Shown here in pieces: positions 20,147 through 29,843 of a stretch of 64,000 nt of DNA. The stretch is from Martinezella lusitana (GTDB lineage: Bacteria; Pseudomonadota; Alphaproteobacteria; Rhizobiales; Rhizobiaceae). Positions within the stretch are counted from its first letter, which is position 1. Each line of letters begins with the position of its first letter. The stretch covers positions 124,001 to 188,000 of the forward strand of contig NZ_JACHBG010000004.1 in NCBI RefSeq assembly GCF_014207095.1. The letters run 5' to 3'. Below the pieces are notes generated by a model. It was not told the DNA's origin and did not search any database. It saw only the letters and a program-made list of their open reading frames with translations. The translations under genes were made by a program, and so were the position numbers.

Positions 20147-20869
20147 TCAGACCTCGTGGCTTTCGTGGGCTATATCGGGCTTGCGGTTCGCCTTCACCGG
20201 CGGCAGCACCGCGGCAAGAGCAACGCCTGCCAGTGCACCGAGGCTGACATGCCAGGGCGAGCCGACATAGCGATAGGCGATGGCCGACGCCACGGCGCTG
20301 GCGGCCACGACGGGCAGGAAGTTGTCCCGCTTGCGGAAGCCCATGACGATGCCAAGGAAATAGATCGGCAAAAGGATATCGAGGCCGATGGCTTTCGGAT
20401 CGCCGATCAGGCTGCCGAGCAGACCGCCGATGAAGCTGATCACCACCCAGGGAATATAGACCATCGCGGCAAAGCCCATGTACCAGGCGAAGGTCACTGC
20501 CTTGCCGCTTTCATGCCGCTTGATCGTTTCGGCAAATTGCGGATCGACGAGCAGGAAGAAGGTGAAGAACTTTTCCACCACCGAGAAGTGCCTGATATAG
20601 CGCGCGATGGCAGCCGAATAGAGCACATGGCGGAAGTTCACGGCGAGGATCGACAGTACGATCAGCCACGCCTCGACGTTATGACCGAAGAGGTCGAGGC
20701 CCACCATCTGGCTGGCGCCGGCATAGACGGTGCCGCTCATCAGCGTCAGTTCGCCGAGCGACATGCCCTGGTCGCGCGCCAACGCGCCAAACAAGGCACC
20801 GAAGGGCGCCGCAGCAAGACCGACGGCGATGCCGCCCTTCATGCCTTCGAGAAAATCCGCGCGACTCAT
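20147..20869 (-). CDS. azlC: AzlC family branched-chain amino-acid exporter
   Basis: This 240-residue integral membrane protein has six or more hydrophobic segments. It matches AzlC through MKGGIAVGLAAAPFGALFGA, GTVYAGASQMVGL and the conserved VNFRHVLYSAAIA. With AzlD it forms an amino-acid (typically branched-chain) efflux pair. The start at 20869 (MSRADFLEGMKGG) follows AAGGA; the frame extends to 21034 without conserved sequence. A divergent DUF2164 gene begins 243 bp away. Confidence 0.92.
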   Translation of the reverse strand: MSRADFLEGMKGGIAVGLAAAPFGALFGALARDQGMSLGELTLMSGTVYAGASQMVGLDLFGHNVEAWLIVLSILAVNFRHVLYSAAIARYIRHFSVVEKFFTFFLLVDPQFAETIKRHESGKAVTFAWYMGFAAMVYIPWVVISFIGGLLGSLIGDPKAIGLDILLPIYFLGIVMGFRKRDNFLPVVAASAVASAIAYRYVGSPWHVSLGALAGVALAAVLPPVKANRKPDIAHESHEV

Positions 20870-21111
20870 CGTCCGCTCTATCCTTTGTGGAAAACCCGGT
20901 GCTTTCGCCCGGATGCCGCTTTTGCAGTCCGGCCCGCAGATCAAGCGCCAGGTGAAATGCCTCGCCCCTTGCGAATCTGCCCCCGAGCGCTGTTCAATGG
21001 CGGGAGCTGTAAGCCGTGCGAGTGGAAGCAGCAATTCAATTTACTTGATGGATTAATTGATTTTCTTGAAGCAGTTCCCTGAACCTGCTTGTGAAATAGG
21101 AGATACGAAGC

Positions 21112-21363
21112 ATGAAGAAGATCACCTTCACGAAGGAAGAGAAGTTGGTCATCACCGGGCGCCTGCAGCGCTATTTTTCAGAAGAACTCGACCAGACGCT
21201 CGGCGCGCTGCCGGCCGAATTCCTGCTTGATTTCCTCACAGCGGAGATCGGACCATATTATTACAATCAGGGTCTGCGCGACGCGCATGCGACGTTTATG
21301 AGTAAAATGGAAGACTTCGGCGAGGCGATCTATCTGCTGGAGAAGGAGCCTGCAAAGGGCTGA
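21112..21363 (+). CDS. DUF2164 family protein
   Basis: This 83-residue cytoplasmic protein matches the DUF2164 pattern: FTKEEKLVITGRLQRYFSEE at the N-terminus, LLDFLTAEIGPYYYNQGL in the middle (the IGPxYYNQG signature), then a helical acidic tail. The function of the family is unknown. The ribosome site is AGGAG about 12 nt before the ATG. It ends 7 bp from the convergent panB stop. Confidence 0.85.
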   Translation: MKKITFTKEEKLVITGRLQRYFSEELDQTLGALPAEFLLDFLTAEIGPYYYNQGLRDAHATFMSKMEDFGEAIYLLEKEPAKG

Positions 21364-21370
21364 CCGGATC

Positions 21371-22192
21371 TCATTTCTTCGGCTGGAAAGTGTGCTCCGT
21401 GGCCGGGAAGGTGCGTGCCCTTACTTCCTCGGCGTAGGCTTCGGCGGCTTTCGAAACCAAAGGTGCCAGCTCGGCAAAATGCTTGACGAAGCGCGGTTTG
21501 AAATCGTTGAACAAGCCGAGCATGTCGTCCGAAACGAGAATCTGCCCGTCGCAGGCGGCGGATGCGCCGATGCCGATGGTGGGAATCGCGATGGCGGCAG
21601 TGATTTCGCGTGCCAGCGGCTCGATTGTGCCTTCGATCACCATTGCAAAAGCCCCTGCTTCGGAGATTGCTCTGGCATCGCGGCGAATCTTGTCCGCTTC
21701 CTCATCCGAGCGTCCAAGAGACCGGTAGCCACCGGTCATATTGACCTGCTGCGGCATCAAGCCGACATGGCCGAAGACCGGAATACCGCGCGAGGTAAGG
21801 AAGGAAACAGTTTCGGCCATTTCCTCACCGCCCTCCAGCTTCACGCCATCGCAGCCCGTTTCCTTCAGAATGCGTGCGGCACTGCGGAAGGCTTGTTCCT
21901 TTGATTCCTGATAGGAGCCGAACGGCAGGTCGACGATGATGCAGGCGTGCTTAGTGCCGCGCATGACAGCCTGGCCGTGGCCGATCATCATTTCCATCGT
22001 GACGCCGACGGTCGTCTCCATGCCGTAGAGCACCATGCCGAGGGAATCGCCGACCAGAAGGAGATCGCAATGGGGATCGAGGAGGCGGGCAATCGGCGTC
22101 GTATAGGCCGTCAGGCTGACGATGGGACGCGTGCCTTTCATGGCTGCAATGGCGGCGGGCGTCCGGCGTCTGGTATGTCCGACCGTGCTCAT
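21371..22192 (-). CDS. panB: 3-methyl-2-oxobutanoate hydroxymethyltransferase
   Basis: PanB is the first enzyme of pantothenate synthesis; it adds a hydroxymethyl group from methylene-THF to ketoisovalerate. The 273-residue TIM-barrel protein shows [14 protein letters not shown] (Mg-binding Asp), [21 protein letters not shown] and GHVGLMPQ, all PanB signatures. It starts one base after the panC stop on the same strand, forming a panCB operon. Confidence 0.97.
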   Translation of the reverse strand: MSTVGHTRRRTPAAIAAMKGTRPIVSLTAYTTPIARLLDPHCDLLLVGDSLGMVLYGMETTVGVTMEMMIGHGQAVMRGTKHACIIVDLPFGSYQESKEQAFRSAARILKETGCDGVKLEGGEEMAETVSFLTSRGIPVFGHVGLMPQQVNMTGGYRSLGRSDEEADKIRRDARAISEAGAFAMVIEGTIEPLAREITAAIAIPTIGIGASAACDGQILVSDDMLGLFNDFKPRFVKHFAELAPLVSKAAEAYAEEVRARTFPATEHTFQPKK

Positions 22193-22193
22193 C

Positions 22194-23069
22194 TCAGGCA
22201 GTCCTTTCGTTGGCGGACGGTTTGCGGCCGATGACGCTATTGTCGAGCAGGCGGGTGGTGCCGATGCGCACGAAAAGCGCGACGAGGACAGGATTCCCCT
22301 GAAGTTTCGTCAAGAGCTCCAGCGTGTCGGGATGACGGACGGCGGCGACTTCGGCAGTCGCGAGCGGCTCGCTCTCGATGAAACCGCGCAGAGCATTCTC
22401 GAAAGCTTCCGGATCGTCTGCACCCAGAGCGTAGAGCCTCTCGGCTTCCGCAAGCGCCTTTGGCACGATGGCGGCGGCGGCACGCTCTTCCTTCGAGAGG
22501 TAGACGTTGCGCGAGGACAGAGCCAAACCATCCGCATCGCGGACGGTCGGCACGGGCACGACACGCACCGGCTGCGCAAGATCCTCGACCATACGGCGGA
22601 TGATCGCCACCTGCTGATAGTCTTTTTCGCCGAAATAGGCACTATCGGGCTGGACGATGTTGAAGAGCTTGGTGACGACGGTTGCGACACCGGCAAAATG
22701 CCCGGGGCGCACCGCGCCTTCCAGCTCTGCACCGAGAGTGGGCACGTCGACCACGGTTTCCATGGGGCGTGGATACATGTCCGCAACTTCGGGCGCGAAG
22801 AGGAAATCGACACCGGCCTGGCGCAGCATGGCGCTGTCGCGCTCAAGATCGCGTGGATATTTCGCCAGATCCTCATTGGCACCGAATTGCAAGGGATTGA
22901 CGAAGATCGAGGTGACGACAACGTCGTTCTCTGTCTTGGCGCGGGAAACGAGTTCCATATGGCCTGCGTGCAGATAACCCATGGTTGGTACCAGGCCAAT
23001 CCGGCGACCGGATCTGCGATGCTCGGCAAGCCGTTCGCGCAAGGTGGCTATCGTGCTGATGACATCCAT
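22194..23069 (-). CDS. panC: Pantothenate synthetase
   Basis: PanC joins pantoate and beta-alanine with ATP to make pantothenate, the coenzyme A precursor. The 291-residue product has the nucleotidyltransferase HIGH-like motif [16 protein letters not shown] (residues about 26-41), FVNPLQFG and [10 protein letters not shown], followed by the KMSKS-like SSRNVYLS. It is the first gene of the panCB pair. A strong ribosome site (GGAGGGTC) precedes ATG 23069. Confidence 0.97.
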   Translation of the reverse strand: MDVISTIATLRERLAEHRRSGRRIGLVPTMGYLHAGHMELVSRAKTENDVVVTSIFVNPLQFGANEDLAKYPRDLERDSAMLRQAGVDFLFAPEVADMYPRPMETVVDVPTLGAELEGAVRPGHFAGVATVVTKLFNIVQPDSAYFGEKDYQQVAIIRRMVEDLAQPVRVVPVPTVRDADGLALSSRNVYLSKEERAAAAIVPKALAEAERLYALGADDPEAFENALRGFIESEPLATAEVAAVRHPDTLELLTKLQGNPVLVALFVRIGTTRLLDNSVIGRKPSANERTA

Positions 23070-23353
23070 AGTGACCCTCCTCCCAAGCAGTGCCGCCTCA
23101 CACCACCCGTTTCCGTCCCTCGAATTCGCGGGGGCCTTCTAACGTGTGCAGTGCAAAAAAGCAAATTCTGGGGACGTCAAACCATCCCGAACCGGGTGTT
23201 TGTTTCCATTTTCGCACCTTACAGCACTGAATTCTAGAGAAACTATCGGGACCGTTAGCTGTCATCCGGCGAGCAAATGGTGCGCTGCAAGGGTTGCGGA
23301 GCGATGGCATGCCTTCGATCCGAAGCGACCTAATTCGGTTATCCCTTCCTCAT
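23070..23353. other. Intergenic region upstream of panC
   Basis: About 280 bp between panC and the minus-strand terminator at 23354. It should contain the panCB promoter. I see no gene, clear operator or RNA element here. Confidence 0.4.
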
Positions 23354-23378
23354 AAAAACGCTCCCCAAAAGGGGAGCG
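23354..23378 (-). terminator. Minus-strand terminator after the SDR gene
   Basis: A perfect 8-bp stem (CGCTCCCC 23359-23366, GGGGAGCG 23371-23378, loop AAAA) is followed on the minus strand by TTTTT, 30 bp beyond the SDR stop. Confidence 0.9.
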
Positions 23379-23408
23379 AAAGCGAAATGGTGTCATGTCT
23401 CAAGGAGA

Positions 23409-24113
23409 CTACACCGAGCGGGTCAATCCGCCGTCGACCTTTAGGTTCTGGCCGGTGATGTAGCCGGCTCCGTCGGAGGCGAGGAAGGCGACCGTGGCGG
23501 CGATTTCGGCGCTGGTGCCGTAGCGCTGCATCGGCACGCTCTCGCGGCGCTCCTCGGTGGCCGGCAGGCTGTCGATCCAGCCGGGCAGGACATTGTTCAT
23601 CCGCACATTGTCGGCGGCATAGGTGTCGGCGAAAATCTTCGTGTAGGAGGCAAGGCCCGCGCGGAAGACTGCGGAGGTCGGGAACATCGGCGAGGGTTCA
23701 AAGGCCCAGGCGGTAGAGATATTGACGATGACGCCGGACTTCTGCTTCTGCATGATGGGGGCGACGAGGCGTGTCGGACGGATGACATTCATCAGATAGA
23801 CGTCGAGGCCGGTGTGCCATTGTTCGTCGGTGATCTCCAGGATCGGCGCGCGCGGGCCGTGGCCGGCGCTGTTGACGAGCACATCGATTCTTCCCCATTT
23901 TTCCATGGTCGCTTCGACCAGCCGCTTGAGATCGTCGTTGGACTGGTTGGAGCCGGTGATGCCGAGGCCACCGAGCTCTTGCGCCAGCGCTTCGCCTTTT
24001 CCGGAGGACGACAAAATCGCCACCTTGAAGCCATCGGCTGCAAGACGTCTGGCGCTTTCGGCACCCATGCCGCTGCCGCCTGCGGTGATAACAGCCACTT
24101 TTTCTATCGACAT
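23409..24113 (-). CDS. Short-chain dehydrogenase/reductase lacking the YxxxK catalytic pair
   Basis: This 234-residue Rossmann protein of the SDR superfamily has cofactor loop TAGGSGMG (10-17), the NSAG motif (81-84), a structural NVLPGWI segment and the C-terminal ITGQNLKVDGG. Ungapped alignment of residues 131-159 with the FabG active site places Thr134, Ser147 and Arg151 where Ser, Tyr and Lys normally stand, so the canonical YxxxK is replaced by SxxxR. It therefore either uses other chemistry or is a non-catalytic binder. A LysR regulator is transcribed divergently 124 bp away and probably controls it. Confidence 0.88.
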   Translation of the reverse strand: MSIEKVAVITAGGSGMGAESARRLAADGFKVAILSSSGKGEALAQELGGLGITGSNQSNDDLKRLVEATMEKWGRIDVLVNSAGHGPRAPILEITDEQWHTGLDVYLMNVIRPTRLVAPIMQKQKSGVIVNISTAWAFEPSPMFPTSAVFRAGLASYTKIFADTYAADNVRMNNVLPGWIDSLPATEERRESVPMQRYGTSAEIAATVAFLASDGAGYITGQNLKVDGGLTRSV

Positions 24114-24237
24114 TTTCGGTTCCTCCGTTGTCTCGTTACGGTAGAGTTGATTGCTTCAAATTTACCGGTGGAATATCATCTTTCTCGCGCGCGAGCGAAG
24201 CAGTTGCGTTCTTATTTGACAGTAGAAAAACTATCAC

Positions 24238-25128
24238 ATGGATGGCTCGGTCGGTAAACTTCCCTCTCTCAATGGCCTCAAGGCGTTCGAGGTGGCGGCG
24301 CGGCATCATAGCTTCAGGCTTGCCGCCGAGGAACTCGGGGTCACGCAAGGGGCGGTGGCTCAGCAGGTGCGAGGGCTTGAGGCGGAGCTCGGCGTCAAAC
24401 TGTTCGAGCGGATGCCGCGGAGCCTGGTCCTGACGGGCGAGGGGCGCGGCTATTTCGCGGACATCAGGCGCGCCTTTGAAATTATCGCGCAAGCGACCGG
24501 CGATCTCAGGCCGCAACCCGTCAGGCTTACCATCAGCACGACGCCGACTTTTGCGTCGAAATGGCTGATCCCGCGCCTGCCGGACTTTACGGCCCGTCAC
24601 CCCGACCTCGATCTTCACATCCTCGCGACCGAGCGCATGTCCAGCTTTCAGGCCGATGGAGTCGATCTTGCCGTGCGTTATGGACGGCCGCCATTCGGCC
24701 CGGGACTGGCGGTAGAGCTGCTCTTCGAGCAGGAGATCATCGCTGTCTGCAGCCCTGTGCTGCTGCGGGATCGGGAGTCGCCCAGGACATCTGAGGAGCT
24801 CGCGGCTTACGTACTTCTCCATGACGCGCATAATTCCTGGCCGGAATTCATCGACAGGCATTTGGGCGGCGCGGCACAGGCGCCTTATAAGGGCATCAGC
24901 TTCAATCAGACGTCGCACGCCATCGAGGCGGCCATTGCCGGGCAGGGGATCGTCCTTGCCAATCGCGATTTCGTTGCGCGAGATTTGGCTGAGGGGCGGC
25001 TGATGCAGATCATCGAGGGATCGCTGAGCGGCCTTTCCGATTTCTACCTCGTGTGGCCGCGCTATCGGAAATCGGCAGCCTTGGAAACGGTCATTGCCTG
25101 GGTGGGCGAGGAGGCAAGACGGAAATAG
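24238..25128 (+). CDS. LysR-family regulator (GcvA-like)
   Basis: This 296-residue LysR-type regulator has an N-terminal winged HTH (about 9-66: LNGLKAFEVAARHHSFRLAA, GVTQGAVAQQVRGLE) and a periplasmic-binding-protein-like effector domain (from about 95, RLTISTTPTFASKWLIPRL). The latter phrase is typical of the GcvA/AmpR branch. It is divergent to the atypical SDR gene, the standard layout for a LysR regulator and its target. The effector is unknown. The flippase gene starts 8 bp downstream, so read-through is possible. Confidence 0.92.
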   Translation: MDGSVGKLPSLNGLKAFEVAARHHSFRLAAEELGVTQGAVAQQVRGLEAELGVKLFERMPRSLVLTGEGRGYFADIRRAFEIIAQATGDLRPQPVRLTISTTPTFASKWLIPRLPDFTARHPDLDLHILATERMSSFQADGVDLAVRYGRPPFGPGLAVELLFEQEIIAVCSPVLLRDRESPRTSEELAAYVLLHDAHNSWPEFIDRHLGGAAQAPYKGISFNQTSHAIEAAIAGQGIVLANRDFVARDLAEGRLMQIIEGSLSGLSDFYLVWPRYRKSAALETVIAWVGEEARRK

Positions 25129-25136
25129 GGTAGCCT

Positions 25137-26654
25137 GTGCCGACGCTGGCGGCGCCGCTTTCCTGGTCGGGTGCAGCCGACGCGATGATCTCCCGGCTGC
25201 GGACTCTTCCGTTCCGGATTAGCGCTTTTCTCAATCTTTTACTGTTAGCTGCCCGCATGGCAAAGATCGTAGCGTTGGCAGCATATTTCTATCAGGCGGC
25301 AGTGGCATTCGGGCTGCTGATCGCGGTCGCGCATTTGCTTACGCCGGCGGATTATGCGGCCTATTCGCTTTTCATCACCATCAGCCAGTTTGCCGCGATC
25401 TTTTGCTTCGAGTGGATCCGCCATGCCTGCAGCCGGTTCTATCCGGGCTCTGAGCCCGGGAGCGAAGCCCCGGAGCGAAAGGCGCTGATGGTAGAGTTTG
25501 CTGCATGCGCAGTGATTTGCCTGGTCGCCGCATCCGCATCGATCTTCTTTTCGGTTCCTGCCGAGACTGCGATGCTTGGCGGCGTTGTTGCGGTTCTGCA
25601 GGGCGGAAGCGATCTTCATCTCACCATGCTGCGCTTTCGTCAGGAGTTTCGTGCCTTTTCACGACTACAGGGATCGCGCGCCACCATTCTTGCTGTCGGT
25701 ACGCTTGCAGGAGCAATCGCAGCTCCGAACTTCACAAGCACCATCGTCGGACTGCTCGCCGGCTATCTTGCTTACGGTTTATGGGCGGCGTTTCTGACCA
25801 GGGACAGTCTGCGCGAGGCAGCGCGCCTGGAGTCGCCGCTGATCCGCAAGCATTTTGTCTATGGCAGCGTTGCGGCCAGCGCCTCGGTGCTCGGCCTACT
25901 AGCACCATTGGGTTTGAAGTCGATTCTGACGGCCGCTTTGGGGGCAGGAGGGGCTGCAGGCGCACTGCTGGCACTCGATTTGCTGCAGCGTCCGTTCGTG
26001 CTGATCGTTTCTGCGCTGCAGGCCATCCAATATCCGGATGTGGTTGCCTCCCACGATCGCGAAGGGGTAACTCCTGCGTTCAGTAAGCTGCTTGGAGATT
26101 ATTATTCGCTGCTGACCGGTCTGACCTTGATGACCGCAGCAGGGATTTTCGCCTTGTTGCAACCCATAGCGCAATTGGCCATTTCAGCGGGCTTGCGCGA
26201 CGGATTTCTTGCGAGTGCACCTTTTATCATCGGCCTTTCGGTGTGTCGCGCGCTGACGTTGAACATGTTGCCGACACCTGCGCATCTTCAGCGCCGATTG
26301 CTGGCGATTTTCCTGTTGGCGCTGATCGATTGCGTGCTGCTGAACGCCGGGACGCTGCTCGGCGGCTACTTCGGCTCATTCGACGATGGCGCCCTCATGT
26401 GCGGTGGCATGATCGGGGCGCTGGTGACACTGGTGATCGGGGTGAGGATACTCGCCTTACTACCCTTCAACTTCAACTGGCGGCCAGTCATTTTCTCCGC
26501 AATTGGTCTTGCTGTGCCGGTGCTTGCGACGATCGGATTCACGTATTCGCTCTGGATCTCGGTGGCGATCGGCGTCGGCGGCGGCGCTCTGTTCTGCCTG
26601 CTCGGCCTTCACTGCTATTTCGTCACGATGTTTCGGCCGCAGGCCCGAACCTAG
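25137..26654 (+). CDS. Polysaccharide flippase-like membrane protein (Wzx/MATE-type)
   Basis: This 505-residue protein has about 12 hydrophobic segments and the look of an oligosaccharide flippase of the MOP superfamily (for example IAVAHLLTPADYAAYSLF near residue 61, typical of Wzx N-termini). It would move lipid-linked saccharide across the inner membrane. GTG 25137 has AGGG at 25127-25130 in good position; ATGs at 25185 and 25257 are alternatives. It converges tail to tail with a glycosyltransferase gene (5 bp apart), suggesting a small exopolysaccharide module. No polymerase or export gene is present. Confidence 0.75.
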   Translation: MPTLAAPLSWSGAADAMISRLRTLPFRISAFLNLLLLAARMAKIVALAAYFYQAAVAFGLLIAVAHLLTPADYAAYSLFITISQFAAIFCFEWIRHACSRFYPGSEPGSEAPERKALMVEFAACAVICLVAASASIFFSVPAETAMLGGVVAVLQGGSDLHLTMLRFRQEFRAFSRLQGSRATILAVGTLAGAIAAPNFTSTIVGLLAGYLAYGLWAAFLTRDSLREAARLESPLIRKHFVYGSVAASASVLGLLAPLGLKSILTAALGAGGAAGALLALDLLQRPFVLIVSALQAIQYPDVVASHDREGVTPAFSKLLGDYYSLLTGLTLMTAAGIFALLQPIAQLAISAGLRDGFLASAPFIIGLSVCRALTLNMLPTPAHLQRRLLAIFLLALIDCVLLNAGTLLGGYFGSFDDGALMCGGMIGALVTLVIGVRILALLPFNFNWRPVIFSAIGLAVPVLATIGFTYSLWISVAIGVGGGALFCLLGLHCYFVTMFRPQART

Positions 26655-26659
26655 ATCCG

Positions 26660-27766
26660 TCAAAGCGCTGCCAGCATGGACAGCACGCGCTCCGCGCTGC
26701 CGTTCCAGGAAAAGCGCCTGACATTCTCGTGGCCGCGTCGGCGTAGATCGTCACGCAAGGCGCCATCTGCGGCAATCTTCTGCATAGCGGCGACAAGCTC
26801 GCTCTGTTGGGTGGGATCGAAGTAGAGCGCCGCATCGCCCGAGGCTTCGCGGACTGCGGGGATATCAGCCGCCAGAACCGGGCAGCCCTGCGTCATGGCT
26901 TCCAACGGCGGGATGCCGAAACCTTCATAGAGGCTTGGGAAGACGAAGGCAGTGGCGTGCCGTTCCAAGGCGGCGATCTCAGCATCCGTCAGACGGCCGG
27001 GAAAGAGGAGTCGGTCGTTGGATTGCGGACCTTCCGATTTGAATACGGTTGGTGCGGTGCCGCCGACCACCACGAGCTTTTGATTTTCGTCGCCGAGCGC
27101 CTCGAAAGCCCGGATGGCGAAATCGAGATTCTTGTTCGGCTTCATCGTGCCAACAAGAAGGAAGAAGCCGTTGGTTTGTAATCCGAGGCGCTGGATGATA
27201 GCTTGATCGGGTTCAATGGCGGCGAAATGATCGACGGCGTTGTAGACGACATCGATGCCGCCCGCGGGAACCCGGAAAACGGAGGCGAGTTCGTCGCGCG
27301 AAAATTCCGAAACCGTGCCGATCTTCGCCGTGCGGGTGAGCACCGTGCCGAGCGCGCCATGCAGCAGACGGTAGCTGCGCTTGAAGGATTGTGGGTGCCG
27401 GAAGATGGTCACATCATGGATGACCACCACCTGGCGGCGATGCAGGAGAGGGCCGCTGCCGCCGAAGCCGATCAGCCGGCTGCCGCGTGAGCGAGAAAGC
27501 AGCGATGTCTGTTCCCATATATGACCGGGGCCAGAGCCGAAGGAATCGACTTCTATGGCTGAAAGATCGATGTCGACGCGCGTATTGCGCGGCACAGCCA
27601 AGCGCCATCTCGCGCCCTTCAATGCGGCCGGCACGGCGCCAGCCGCGACCTTTCTATCGAGCGCCAGCGTCAATTCGCGTGCAAAACGCTGCACGCCGGA
27701 TAATGGCTGGCCAAGAAACCGCCCGTTGATGGTAATCGATTGCACGCGAACGCCCCGGTATTTCAT
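26660..27766 (-). CDS. Glycosyltransferase, GT4 family
   Basis: This 368-residue GT-B retaining glycosyltransferase has an N-terminal acceptor domain (NGRFLGQPLSGVQRFAREL), VGTMKPNKNLDFAI at the start of the donor domain, and the EX7E motif PSLYEGFGIPPLEAM. It resembles mannosyl/rhamnosyltransferases of surface polysaccharide synthesis; donor and acceptor are unknown. No strong ribosome site precedes ATG 27766, so the start is uncertain. It is in the same direction as nicotinamidase 59 bp upstream and convergent with the flippase. Confidence 0.88.
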   Translation of the reverse strand: MKYRGVRVQSITINGRFLGQPLSGVQRFARELTLALDRKVAAGAVPAALKGARWRLAVPRNTRVDIDLSAIEVDSFGSGPGHIWEQTSLLSRSRGSRLIGFGGSGPLLHRRQVVVIHDVTIFRHPQSFKRSYRLLHGALGTVLTRTAKIGTVSEFSRDELASVFRVPAGGIDVVYNAVDHFAAIEPDQAIIQRLGLQTNGFFLLVGTMKPNKNLDFAIRAFEALGDENQKLVVVGGTAPTVFKSEGPQSNDRLLFPGRLTDAEIAALERHATAFVFPSLYEGFGIPPLEAMTQGCPVLAADIPAVREASGDAALYFDPTQQSELVAAMQKIAADGALRDDLRRRGHENVRRFSWNGSAERVLSMLAAL

Positions 27767-27825
27767 TGATCGGGAGCAGTCTGCATCATTTTCCTTAGAG
27801 AAGGTTTAGCTCCGCGTGCCTGATA

Positions 27826-28449
27826 TTAGGCAAGCGCGTCCCTGCTGTCGATCGCGGCGACGCCCCGCACCCGCATCTCCTCGATCGCAGCCTTGACGCC
27901 GGCGGGATCGATGCCGCGGCTTGCATCCTCGATGAAGCGGACGGTGACGCCTGGAAGCATCTCGACCGCATCGATTGCAGAAAACTTGACGCAGTAGTCG
28001 GTCGCGAGCCCGCAAAGGTCGAGCTCGGTCACGCTCTTGCCGCGCAGATAGGCGGCCAGGCCCGTGAGCGCTGCCTGATCGTTGTCGCGGAAAGCCGAAT
28101 AGCTGTCGACTGCCGGATTCTGACCCTTTTGTTGAATGAAGTCGACGGCATCGATATGGAGACCGGGATGGAGACGAGCGTCTTCGGTATTCTGCACGCA
28201 ATGGTCGGGCCACATCATCTGCGGCTTGCCGGAGAGCGTGCCCATTTCGAAAGGTTTCTTGCCGGAATGGGCCGATGCGAAGCTGCCGTGGCCGGCCGGA
28301 TGCCAGTCCTGCGATGCGACGATGAGGTCATATTTGCCGCTGTCGATCAGCTTGTTGGCAACTTGCACCACCTGATCTCCTTCCGGGACGGGCAGGTTGC
28401 CACCCGGGCAGAAGCCGTTCTGGATGTCAATGAGCAGCAGTGCTTTCAT
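27826..28449 (-). CDS. pncA: Nicotinamidase
   Basis: PncA hydrolyses nicotinamide to nicotinate in NAD salvage. The 207-residue isochorismatase-fold enzyme keeps the triad Asp8 (LIDIQNGF), Lys108 (QQKGQNP) and Cys153 (GLATDYCVKFSA), plus the metal site Asp48, His50, His54 in QDWHPAGHGSF. ATG 28449 gives the canonical MKALLLIDIQ start; the frame is open for another 169 codons upstream but that is shadow of the transporter gene. It follows the sugar transporter by 110 bp on the same strand. Confidence 0.96.
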   Translation of the reverse strand: MKALLLIDIQNGFCPGGNLPVPEGDQVVQVANKLIDSGKYDLIVASQDWHPAGHGSFASAHSGKKPFEMGTLSGKPQMMWPDHCVQNTEDARLHPGLHIDAVDFIQQKGQNPAVDSYSAFRDNDQAALTGLAAYLRGKSVTELDLCGLATDYCVKFSAIDAVEMLPGVTVRFIEDASRGIDPAGVKAAIEEMRVRGVAAIDSRDALA

Positions 28450-28559
28450 GAGGCCTGTCCTTCCGTCTTGTTGCACTGCACGATGCCAAGCGACGCGGCT
28501 CGGATCAAGCCCCATGCGCCCCGCCGATGACGCGGCGAGGCACAATGGTTGGCAAAGCC

Positions 28560-29843
28560 TTACGCAGGCTTGTGGCCCTTCAGCCCGTAGAAGACGATAT
28601 AGACGTAGCAGATGATCGGCATCAGGAAGGCGAGGTGGATGCCGATCGTATCGGCAAGGCCGCCCTGGATAACGGGCAGAACGGCGCCGCCGACGATGGC
28701 GAGGCAAAGAATACCGGATCCCTGGCTCGTATATTTGCCGAGCCCATGCAGCGCCAGGCTGAAGATCGTCGGGAACATGATCGAGTTGAACACGCCGATC
28801 GCCAGCACCGACCACATGGCGACGTGGCCCGTGGTGAGCACGGTTACCACTAGCAGGATGATGACGATAGCAGCGTTGAAAGCAAGTGCCTTGCCATCGT
28901 CTATCTGACGCATGATCACCGAGCCGACAAAACGGCCGACCATTGCGCCACCCCAAAAATAGGAAACATAGTGGGCGGCATCGGCCTCGGAAAGATGGGC
29001 GATATCGGGCTGGCTGAGGAAGTTGACGAGGAAGCTGCCGACGCTGACTTCTGCGCCGACATAGAGGAAGATGCCGACTGCGCCGAGCACGAGATGACGA
29101 TACTGCCAGGCTGAGCCGCCGCCGCGCATGGGCTCGACAGTTTCCTCATCCTCGACTTCGGGCAGTTTCAATGCTGCGAAGATGGCGGCAAGTATCAGGA
29201 AGGCTACGGCGAGCAACAGATAGGGGAATTTGACTGCGTCTGCTTCGGCAAGCCGCATGGCGTCGATCTGTTCAGGGGTGGCGTTGGTGGCTGCGACCGT
29301 CGCAGCGGACAGGATCAGCAGCGCCCCGAAGTAAGGTGCTATCGTCGTGCCAAGCGAATTGAAGGCCTGCGTTAGATTGAGGCGGCTGGCGGCGGTATCG
29401 GGAGGTCCCAATACGGTGACATAGGGGTTGGCGGCGACCTGCAGGATCGTAATGCCGGTGGCGAGCACGAAGAGTGCGCCCAGGAAAAGGGCGTAGACGC
29501 GATAGCTGGCGGCCGGAATGAAAAGGGCGCAGCCGACCGCCGCAATCGAGAGGCCGACAACGATGCCCCATTTATAGGTGATGCGTTTTACGAGTGCGCC
29601 AGCCGGCAGCGACACGATGAAATACGCGCCGAAAAAGCAGAGCTGGACAAGCATCGCTTGCGTGTAGTTGAGCTGAAAGACGCTTTTCAGGTGCGGGACC
29701 AGAATGTCGTTCAGGCAGGTGATGAAGCCCCACATGAAAAAGAGTGAGGTGAGTGCGATAAGCGCGAATTGATAATTGCCCTGGCCTTGATGTGCGGATG
29801 CACGGGCGCTGGTGGTCGCAGAGCTTGTTACTGGTCCAGCCAC
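28560..29843 (-). CDS. gluP: FucP/GluP-type sugar:H+ symporter (MFS)
   Basis: This 427-residue major-facilitator transporter has about 12 membrane segments. It matches the fucose/glucose-galactose permease group through [33 protein letters not shown] and [13 protein letters not shown]. The GTG at 29843 (valine in [10 protein letters not shown]) has GAGG upstream and gives a normal-length N-terminus; the frame opens at 29936 but the extra 31 residues look random. Glucose/galactose uptake is probable, fucose possible. No catabolic genes adjoin it. Confidence 0.87.
   Translation of the reverse strand: MAGPVTSSATTSARASAHQGQGNYQFALIALTSLFFMWGFITCLNDILVPHLKSVFQLNYTQAMLVQLCFFGAYFIVSLPAGALVKRITYKWGIVVGLSIAAVGCALFIPAASYRVYALFLGALFVLATGITILQVAANPYVTVLGPPDTAASRLNLTQAFNSLGTTIAPYFGALLILSAATVAATNATPEQIDAMRLAEADAVKFPYLLLAVAFLILAAIFAALKLPEVEDEETVEPMRGGGSAWQYRHLVLGAVGIFLYVGAEVSVGSFLVNFLSQPDIAHLSEADAAHYVSYFWGGAMVGRFVGSVIMRQIDDGKALAFNAAIVIILLVVTVLTTGHVAMWSVLAIGVFNSIMFPTIFSLALHGLGKYTSQGSGILCLAIVGGAVLPVIQGGLADTIGIHLAFLMPIICYVYIVFYGLKGHKPA

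Noticed and set aside
22122..23237. 371-codon plus-strand frame opposite panC
   Set aside because: PanB and PanC motifs are clear on the minus strand; this frame has no recognisable features.
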